From an uncultured Bacillota bacterium (GTDB lineage Bacteria > Bacillota > Clostridia > Christensenellales > UBA1242): a stretch of 11,765 bases of DNA. Of the stretch, positions 6,500-11,765 are shown in pieces. The notes beneath the pieces are model-generated. The model worked only from the letters and a program-made list of their open reading frames with translations. It made no database searches and was not told the DNA's origin. The DNA lies in contig CALBYO010000022.1 of assembly GCA_937889705.1 (NCBI GenBank), positions 1-11,765 of the forward strand, written 5' to 3'. The translations under genes and the position numbers were made by a program. Each line of letters opens with the position of its first letter. Within the stretch, counting starts at the first letter, position 1.

Positions 6500-7003
6500 A
6501 TGAGCGAATATATCCGTTGTCCAAGATGTGAATTAAATTTTATTAAAAAGAAAGACAAACTCTGTTCAGTCTGCAAAGCAGAATTGAACGCTGAACCTAA
6601 TTTAGATGATATGGATTTAGAGATTTGTCCAATTTGTAAAACAAACTATATTAGACCAGACGAAATTATGTGTAAACAATGCATTAAAGAACGCTCTTTG
6701 GAAGACGTTATTGTTTCTCACGATGACGACGATTGGGATTCTTATTTAAATCCAGACGAAGATAACATTTCAAGTGATGAAGAAACAGGCGATATGGCAA
6801 GCATCACTGATTTAGATTCAACTGATTTAGATGATGATTTAGAAATTGATGATACAGATCTTCCAGACATTGGCGAAGATATTGACTTTGGCGATGATGA
6901 AGACGGCGAAGACGAAGAATTTGAGGACGACTTAGACGAAGACGATGACTTCGATGACGATGATGACGACTTTGACGATGACGACGATGATGACGATGAA
7001 TAA
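6500..7003 (+). CDS. Tandem zinc-ribbon protein with polyacidic C-terminal tail
   Basis: 167 residues. Two zinc-ribbon units have identical spacing: Cys7-x2-Cys10-x11-Cys22-x2-Cys25, then Cys43-x2-Cys46-x11-Cys58-x2-Cys61. Each should bind one Zn ion. The N-terminal part is basic around residues 15-26. From 75 to 167 the protein is a tail in which I count 57 Asp/Glu among 93 residues and no Lys or Arg, ending in near-pure Asp. Such tails act as nucleic-acid mimics or histone-chaperone-like shields; the RNA polymerase delta subunit of Firmicutes has a comparable tail but a different, non-zinc N-terminal domain. No family is recognised, and the delta comparison is analogy only. It has its own strong promoter and terminator immediately upstream of secA. 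The low-complexity GAT/GAC coding at 6890-7003 could be prone to slippage. Confidence 0.8.
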   Translation: MSEYIRCPRCELNFIKKKDKLCSVCKAELNAEPNLDDMDLEICPICKTNYIRPDEIMCKQCIKERSLEDVIVSHDDDDWDSYLNPDEDNISSDEETGDMASITDLDSTDLDDDLEIDDTDLPDIGEDIDFGDDEDGEDEEFEDDLDEDDDFDDDDDDFDDDDDDDDE

Positions 7004-7031
7004 TCGCAGAAGTTCGACAAATTAATATTCA

Positions 7032-7055
7032 AAAAAAGCACGAAAGTGCTTTTTT
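7032..7055 (+). terminator. Rho-independent terminator after the zinc-ribbon gene
   Basis: AAAAAAGCAC (7032-7041) pairs perfectly with GTGCTTTTTT (7046-7055) around a GAAA (GNRA) tetraloop. It isolates the zinc-ribbon gene from secA. Confidence 0.9.
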
Positions 7056-7058
7056 GTT

Positions 7059-7086
7059 TTGTAAAATCTTTTGTTTATAATATAAT
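7059..7086 (+). promoter_or_regulatory. Probable secA promoter
   Basis: TTGTAA (7059-7064) lies 16 bp before a consensus TATAAT (7081-7086). A second overlapping TATAAT begins at 7076, so the exact -10 is uncertain. The promoter starts directly after the upstream terminator and drives secA at 7107, with AGGAG at 7097-7101. Confidence 0.6.
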
Positions 7087-7097
7087 ACTTAGTATTA
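7083..7097. repeat. Perfect 15-bp palindrome between the secA -10 and ribosome binding site
   Basis: TAATACT (7083-7089), a central T (7090), then AGTATTA (7091-7097). The left arm overlaps the TATAAT box and the right arm ends on the first base of AGGAG. Its place is right for an operator or a start-proximal regulatory site. It may also be chance in AT-rich DNA. Confidence 0.5.
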
Positions 7098-7106
7098 GGA
7101 GAATGT

Positions 7107-9776
7107 ATGGGTTTATTAGCGAAAATTTTCGGCAGTGACAACTCTCGTAGTTTAAAAAAAATTAGAAAAATTGCCGATAAAGTTATTGCACTTGAAGAAG
7201 AATATAAAAATAAAACAAACGAAGAATTAAAAGCAAAAACAGAAGAGTTAAAACATAGAGTTCAAGTTGAAGGTGAAAGTTTAAATTCAGTTTTGCCAGA
7301 AGCATTTGCTAATGTTAGAGAAGCAGCATCAAGAGTGTTAAATATGCGTCACTTTTATGTCCAAATTATGGGAGGTATTGCACTTCATCAAGGCAGAATT
7401 GCAGAAATGGGAACTGGTGAAGGTAAAACTCTTGTTTCAACTTTGCCAGCATATTTAAATGCTTTAACAGGCAAAGGTGTTCATGTTGTCACAGTCAACG
7501 AATACCTTGCAGAGCGTGACGCTGTTTGGATGGGAAAAGTCCATAAATTTTTGGGCTTAACTGTTGGCGTTTCGCTTAGCGGAATGGACTATGCAGCAAA
7601 ACGCAAAGCTTATGATTGCGATATAACATACTTAACAAACAACGAAGCAGGTTTTGACTATCTTCGCGATAACATGGTTGTTAGAAAAGAAGATAGAGTT
7701 GCCCGCGGATATAATTTTGCTATCGTGGACGAAGTGGATAGTATTTTGATTGATGAAGCAAGAACTCCACTTATCATAAGCGGCCGCGGCATGAAATCAA
7801 GCGAAGTTTATCATTCAGCACAAAGGTTTGCAAAAACTTTGAAGGAAGATGACTACGAAATTGATTTAAAATCAAAAGCAATCAACTTAACAGAAAGCGG
7901 AATTGCAAAAGCAGAGCGCTATTTTGCCGTTGAAAATATTTCTGATGTCGAAAATATTGAACTTAACCATCATATCAACAATGCATTGAAAGCAAATTTT
8001 GTCATGATTAAAGATGAAAATTACATTGTTAAAGACGGCGAAATTTTGATTGTTGACGAATTTACCGGAAGAATTATGAAGGGCAGACGCTATTCAGACG
8101 GCTTGCACCAAGCGATTGAAGCAAAAGAAGGCGTTGAAATCAAAGACGAAAATAAAACTCTTGCAACAATCACATTCCAAAACTTTTTCAGAATGTATAA
8201 AAAGTTAAGCGGTATGACAGGAACTGCAAAAACAGAAGAAGGCGAATTTACAACAATTTATGGCCTTGATGTTGTGCAAATTCCTTCTAACAAGCCAAAT
8301 ATCAGATATGACGCACCAGATGTTATTTATAAAACAATTCCAGCAAAAACAAAGGCTATTGTTGAACACATTAAAGAAGTCCATGCAACTGGTCAACCAA
8401 TCCTTATCGGCACAATCACGATTGATAAATCGGAAGAACTTTCAAATGCTTTAAGGCGAGCAGGCATTAAACACAATGTTTTGAACGCTAAAAATCACGA
8501 ATTTGAAAGTGAAATTGTCGCACAAGCGGGCAGGAAGGGCATGGTAACTATTGCAACAAACATGGCTGGCCGTGGAACAGATATTTTGCTTGGCGGTAAC
8601 CCAGAATTTATGGCGATTAAAAAACTTCGCGAAGAAGGCTTCACAGAAGACCAAATCGCTTTCGCAAACTCTTTTATCGAAAGTGATAACGAAGAACTTT
8701 TGAACGCTAGGAAAGAATATCAAAAATATTACAACCAATATAAAGAAACAACAGACAAAGAGAAAGAAGAAGTTAGAGAACTCGGCGGATTGCACATCGT
8801 TGGCACAGAAAGGCACGAAAGTAGACGTATCGACAACCAGTTGCGCGGTCGTAGCGGAAGACAAGGCGACCCAGGTTCAAGCGTGTTCTATATCTCACTT
8901 GAAGATGACCTTGCAAAGCGTTTCGGCGGCGATAAAATGCTTAAAGTTGCAAATTTCTTCAAAGTTGATGACGACATGCCGATGCAATATAGAATGTTGT
9001 CAAATCAAATTGAAAATGCTCAAAAACGCATTGAAATGCGTCATTTCTCAGCCAGAAAGAGCGTTTTGCAATACGATGATGTTTTGAATAAGCAAAGACA
9101 TATTATCTATGACGAAAGAAATAAGGTTTTGGACGGCGTAGATAGCCATGAACAAATTATTGAAATGTTCCCAGAACTTGTCAGCGCGGCAATAAATTCA
9201 GTAATCAACCCAGATAAAATGTATAACGAATGGGATTTGGACGCGCTTAATGCAGCACTTGAAAGAAAACAACTTTTCCCTTATGGAACGAACCTAATTA
9301 CAAAAGAATTTGTTCACGATTTAGATGCGGAAGACTTGCAAGAAAAAGTTTTAAATGCAGTTTATGACAGATATAACGAAAAAATGGCTGATGCAGAGAG
9401 CATTGGTGCAAACTTTGCAGATTTTGAAAGATATGTTCTTTTGAGAGTGGTTGACAGCCTTTGGATGGATCATATCGATCAAATGACAGTTTTAAGAAAC
9501 GAAATTGGCTTGCAAGGTTATGGACAACATGACCCAATCGTGGCGTATAAACAAATCGGCTTTGAAATGTTTGACGAAATGATTTCAAAAATCAGAGAAC
9601 AAACAGCGTTATTCTTGCTTAATATAAATGTCGATAAAAAGCCAGAACCAAAACAAGTTGCAAAACCTATTGTTGTGGTTGAACAAAAAACAGCGAAAGC
9701 GGAAGCAAAAATTGGTAGAAATTCGCCATGTCCTTGCGGAAGCGGCAAAAAATATAAAAATTGTTGCGGGAAATAG
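7107..9776 (+). CDS. secA: SecA preprotein translocase ATPase
   Basis: 889 residues, within the normal bacterial SecA range (B. subtilis about 840, E. coli about 900). SecA binds exported preproteins and drives them through the SecYEG channel by ATP hydrolysis at the inner face of the membrane. Visible in order: Walker A GTGEGKT (102-108), the DEVDSILIDEARTPLIISG block with Walker B DEVD (208-211), the preprotein-binding region after it, ATNMAGRGTDILLGGN (about 484-499), motif VI QLRGRSGRQGDPGSS (about 578-592), and the helical scaffold/wing region. The end is a zinc-binding SEC-C motif, Cys875-x-Cys877-x8-Cys886-Cys887, of the type that contacts SecB or ribosomes in other species. The start is ATG 7107 with AGGAG 5-6 nt upstream. 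Stop TAG (9774-9776) abuts the next ATG. The usual Firmicute neighbours hpf and prfB are not next to it. Confidence 0.98.
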   Translation: MGLLAKIFGSDNSRSLKKIRKIADKVIALEEEYKNKTNEELKAKTEELKHRVQVEGESLNSVLPEAFANVREAASRVLNMRHFYVQIMGGIALHQGRIAEMGTGEGKTLVSTLPAYLNALTGKGVHVVTVNEYLAERDAVWMGKVHKFLGLTVGVSLSGMDYAAKRKAYDCDITYLTNNEAGFDYLRDNMVVRKEDRVARGYNFAIVDEVDSILIDEARTPLIISGRGMKSSEVYHSAQRFAKTLKEDDYEIDLKSKAINLTESGIAKAERYFAVENISDVENIELNHHINNALKANFVMIKDENYIVKDGEILIVDEFTGRIMKGRRYSDGLHQAIEAKEGVEIKDENKTLATITFQNFFRMYKKLSGMTGTAKTEEGEFTTIYGLDVVQIPSNKPNIRYDAPDVIYKTIPAKTKAIVEHIKEVHATGQPILIGTITIDKSEELSNALRRAGIKHNVLNAKNHEFESEIVAQAGRKGMVTIATNMAGRGTDILLGGNPEFMAIKKLREEGFTEDQIAFANSFIESDNEELLNARKEYQKYYNQYKETTDKEKEEVRELGGLHIVGTERHESRRIDNQLRGRSGRQGDPGSSVFYISLEDDLAKRFGGDKMLKVANFFKVDDDMPMQYRMLSNQIENAQKRIEMRHFSARKSVLQYDDVLNKQRHIIYDERNKVLDGVDSHEQIIEMFPELVSAAINSVINPDKMYNEWDLDALNAALERKQLFPYGTNLITKEFVHDLDAEDLQEKVLNAVYDRYNEKMADAESIGANFADFERYVLLRVVDSLWMDHIDQMTVLRNEIGLQGYGQHDPIVAYKQIGFEMFDEMISKIREQTALFLLNINVDKKPEPKQVAKPIVVVEQKTAKAEAKIGRNSPCPCGSGKKYKNCCGK

Positions 9777-10406
9777 ATGAAAATACAAATTGTTGGCGGA
9801 AGTTTATTGAATACAAATAATTACATTGTTGGAAATTCTAACAATGTAATTTTAATTGAAACAAGTGCAATGCCAAGAGATATAAAAGCGATTGTTGACG
9901 GCAGGAACGTAAAAGCGATATTTTTAACTCATGGCCATTGGGATCATTCGCAACATATTGACGAAGCCGCAAAAATGTTTGGCGCAAAAGTTTATTTGCA
10001 CGAAAAAGCGATTAATAAAATCAAATCAAACGAGAAACAATTCAATTTGGATAGACCAGTCAATTCGCAACTTGAAAATGAAAATTTTGAAATTTTAAAA
10101 GACAATCAAATAATTGATTTTGGTTTTTTGAAAGTTCAAGTGTTGTTTACGCCAGGGCATACTGATTGCTCAGTTAGTTATTTGATTGAAGATAACGAAA
10201 GCAAAGCGCTATTTTCAGGTGACACTCTTTTTTATCAAACTTGCGGAAGATGCGACCTTCCAACATCGTCAGTTGCAGATATGAAATCGAGTTTGAAAAA
10301 GTTGTTAGAACTGGACGAAAATTTAGATGTTTACCCAGGTCATGGTTTTAAAACAACAATAAAAGACGAAAGAAAAACTTTTGAATATTTACTTTGCGAA
10401 GAATAA
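9777..10406 (+). CDS. Metallo-beta-lactamase-fold hydrolase (glyoxalase II / YcbL-like)
   Basis: 209 residues. The complete binuclear metal site is present: His52-x-His54-x-Asp56-His57 (THGHWDH), His128 (TPGHTDCSVSYL), Asp149 (FSGDTLF) and His189 (VYPGHG). The length and the CGRCDLPTSS stretch after the Asp fit the short hydroxyacylglutathione-hydrolase-like (YcbL type) group rather than beta-lactamases or RNases, which have extra domains. The substrate is unknown; a thioester such as an S-acyl thiol conjugate is the family-based guess. Where relatives often have a 'DPG' turn, this protein has ETSA (28-31). The ATG starts on the base after the secA stop codon, and only a weak GGGA lies upstream, so translation is probably coupled to secA. 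Codons 15-25 form a near-perfect palindrome (see repeat feature). No terminator is visible after it, so transcription may continue into glmS. Confidence 0.9.
   Translation: MKIQIVGGSLLNTNNYIVGNSNNVILIETSAMPRDIKAIVDGRNVKAIFLTHGHWDHSQHIDEAAKMFGAKVYLHEKAINKIKSNEKQFNLDRPVNSQLENENFEILKDNQIIDFGFLKVQVLFTPGHTDCSVSYLIEDNESKALFSGDTLFYQTCGRCDLPTSSVADMKSSLKKLLELDENLDVYPGHGFKTTIKDERKTFEYLLCEE
9819..9851. repeat. 33-nt near-perfect palindrome inside the hydrolase gene
   Basis: The arms AATTACATTGTT (9819-9830) and AACAATGTAATT (9840-9851) are exact reverse complements. The inner bases continue the pairing (G9831-T9839 wobble, G9832-C9838, A9833-T9837), leaving a 3-nt loop. It spans exactly codons 15-25 (NYIVGNSNNVI). 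As RNA it gives a ~15-bp hairpin followed by UU. It could act as a processing, stability or attenuation element in the secA-hydrolase transcript. Confidence 0.75.
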
Positions 10407-10475
10407 AATAATTTTGAAAAACCAATTCCACGCATGATGCATAAAATAATTTAGGGGATAATTAGGAGCATCAAT
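10407..10475 (+). promoter_or_regulatory. Short glmS leader with possible hairpin around the ribosome binding site
   Basis: The 69-nt gap holds AGGAG (10464-10468), 7 nt before glmS ATG. TGATGC (10435-10440) is complementary to GCATCA (10468-10473), and TAATT (10447-10451) to AATTA (10460-10464). A weak stem could therefore enclose the ribosome binding site. No intrinsic terminator and no convincing promoter are visible. The gap is too short for a glmS ribozyme. Confidence 0.35.
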
Positions 10476-11765
10476 ATGTGTGGAATTTTTGGTTGTGTTG
10501 GCACGAGCCGAACTCTACCAATTTTAATTAATGGATTAGAACTTTTAGAGTATAGAGGATACGATTCAGCGGGTGTTGCATTTTTTGAAAATAAAAAAAT
10601 AAACATTGTAAAAGAAGTTGGAAAAGTTAAAAATTTAAAGGACAAACTCAACTTAGACATTATATCAACTTGCGGTATTGCTCATACCAGATGGGCAACT
10701 CACGGCAAGCCAACAGATATAAATTGTCACCCACATACAAGCGGAAAAATCTGCCTTGTGCATAATGGAATTATTGAAAATTTTTCCGAATTAAAAAAAG
10801 AATTAAATAATAATTTTTATTCAGATACTGACAGCGAATTAATTGCAAAATTAATTGATAATAATTATCAAAAAAATATTAATAAATATTTAGAAAAAAA
10901 TAATAAAAAAATAATTTCAAAAAATAATAAAATTAAAATTTTATTAAATTCAATTTCCCAGACTGCCCATATTATGCGGGGTTCGTGGGCTTGTGCAGTT
11001 ATTTGTGAAGATATTTTAGATAATATTTTTGTGTTTAAAAAATCAAGTCCGCTATTGGTTGGAAAATCAAATAAATTCAATTTAATTTCAAGCGATATTT
11101 CCGCGATAAATACTATTTTTAATAAAAATAAAATTAATAAAAATATTAATTTATTTAATTTAAATGACAATGAATTTGCAATTATTAGTAAAAATGATGT
11201 GCAATTTTTTGACATAAACTTAAATACAATTATAAAACAAAATATAGAAATCGACAGTGAAAGTTTAAATGCAACGAAGCAAAATTTCGACCACTTTATG
11301 CTTAAAGAAATTTACGAAATTCCTGCTTCGGTTGAAAAAACTTTTAACTCAATTTTAGAGAGTAAAAATGAAGAACTTATAAATGCATTAATAAAATGTA
11401 GCAAGGTTACCATCATTGGTTGCGGCACTGCATATCACGCCGGACTTGCTGGTAAATTTTATCTTTCCAATATTTTAAACAAAAAAGTTGAAGTTCAACT
11501 TGCAAGCGAATTTAGATATTCAAAACAGGTTTTTGATAGAAACGAAATAGTGTTTGGAATTAGTCAGAGCGGCGAAACCGCAGATACAATAGCAGGGCTT
11601 AAACTGGCTAAGGAAAACAACTTAAAAACTATTGTTTTAACGAATGTAAAAAACAGTTCCATAACCGATGTTGCGGACTTTAAACTATACACCGAAGCAG
11701 GAACAGAAATTGGCGTGGCGGCTACCAAAAGTTTTAACAGCCAAGTCGCGGCAATGCTTGCTCTT
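10476..11765 (+). CDS. glmS: Glutamine-fructose-6-phosphate aminotransferase (3' partial)
   Basis: 430 codons are visible before the right edge cuts the gene (full length usually about 600). GlmS makes glucosamine-6-phosphate from fructose-6-phosphate and glutamine, the entry step to UDP-GlcNAc and peptidoglycan. The start is fixed by ATG-TGT: after Met removal Cys2 becomes the N-terminal nucleophile (CGIFGCVG). The glutaminase domain shows LEYRGYDSAG (25-34), HTRWATHG (70-77) and HNGIIEN (96-102). The linker ends with FDHFMLKEIYEIP (271-283), and the first SIS sugar-isomerase domain shows GCGTAYHAG (315-323), ISQSGETADT (362-371) and EIGVAATKSFNSQ (411-423). A good AGGAG lies upstream. An odd feature is a block of about 35 residues (128-162) and a second block (about 211-232), both almost only Asn, Lys, Ile and Leu, expanded compared with typical GlmS. 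The gene may be co-transcribed with secA and the hydrolase. Confidence 0.97.
   Translation, partial: MCGIFGCVGTSRTLPILINGLELLEYRGYDSAGVAFFENKKINIVKEVGKVKNLKDKLNLDIISTCGIAHTRWATHGKPTDINCHPHTSGKICLVHNGIIENFSELKKELNNNFYSDTDSELIAKLIDNNYQKNINKYLEKNNKKIISKNNKIKILLNSISQTAHIMRGSWACAVICEDILDNIFVFKKSSPLLVGKSNKFNLISSDISAINTIFNKNKINKNINLFNLNDNEFAIISKNDVQFFDINLNTIIKQNIEIDSESLNATKQNFDHFMLKEIYEIPASVEKTFNSILESKNEELINALIKCSKVTIIGCGTAYHAGLAGKFYLSNILNKKVEVQLASEFRYSKQVFDRNEIVFGISQSGETADTIAGLKLAKENNLKTIVLTNVKNSSITDVADFKLYTEAGTEIGVAATKSFNSQVAAMLAL
10861..10950 (+). repeat. Extreme AT-rich low-complexity insert in glmS
   Basis: Only 3 of these 90 bases are G or C. They encode a Lys/Asn/Ile run in the glutaminase domain, between the DTDSELIAKLI helix and the RGSWACAVI strand, where GlmS proteins normally have a shorter link. 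A second island at 11121-11160 has no G or C in 40 bases. The reading frame stays intact through both. Confidence 0.7.

Noticed and set aside
6742..7041. Open frame on the minus strand encoding a poly-serine protein
   Set aside because: It is the reverse reading of the GAT/GAC-rich acidic tail; it overlaps a real gene and a terminator and has no start signals.
10868..11215. Minus-strand hydrophobic open frame opposite glmS
   Set aside because: It arises from the Lys/Asn-rich AT islands read in reverse; the plus strand encodes an intact GlmS.

Overview
The window looks like the chromosome of an AT-rich Firmicute, most likely an uncultured Clostridia-type organism. The reasons are strong AGGAG-type ribosome binding sites, sigma-A-like promoters (TATAAT, extended TGnTATACT), many short intrinsic terminators, a VanW-family cell-wall protein, a PRC-barrel protein of the clostridial kind, and a SecA and GlmS in a low-GC setting. 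Every gene reads in the standard code; where a stop is visible it is TAA, except TAG for secA. I see no tRNA, rRNA, CRISPR array, transposase or integrase. Species cannot be named from this sequence alone.

Left part (1-3600): the 3' end of a PRC-barrel gene with its terminator, then a membrane-anchored VanW-domain protein. A bidirectional terminator separates that gene from a convergent small all-helical protein of unknown function. This is divergently arranged with a ferritin-like diiron protein that carries a long Pro/Gln/Glu-rich N-terminal extension. The ferritin-like gene ends at a second bidirectional terminator.

Middle (3601-6500): a single 891-codon gene on the minus strand encodes a polytopic membrane protein resembling the VirB6/TrbL channel subunit of conjugative elements (the ICE transmembrane type). 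It has a cytoplasmic tail of about 440 residues with several internal repeats. It has its own promoter and terminator, and no other conjugation gene is in view, so it appears to be an orphan or the edge of something larger. A 223-bp AT-rich divergent promoter region separates it from the next block.

Right part (6500-11765): a small protein with two tandem zinc ribbons and a 93-residue almost purely Asp/Glu tail has its own promoter and terminator. It is followed by secA (own promoter, overlapped by a perfect 15-bp palindrome), a metallo-beta-lactamase-fold hydrolase gene that starts on the base after the secA stop codon, and glmS, which runs off the right edge. The hydrolase gene contains a 33-nt near-perfect palindrome at codons 15-25. 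This could fold into a strong hairpin in the secA-hydrolase transcript. The secA-hydrolase-glmS run may be one transcription unit, joining protein export with small-molecule and cell-wall precursor metabolism.

The items most worth a second look are the orphan VirB6-like protein, the zinc-ribbon/polyacidic protein, the intragenic palindrome and the ferritin-like gene pair.
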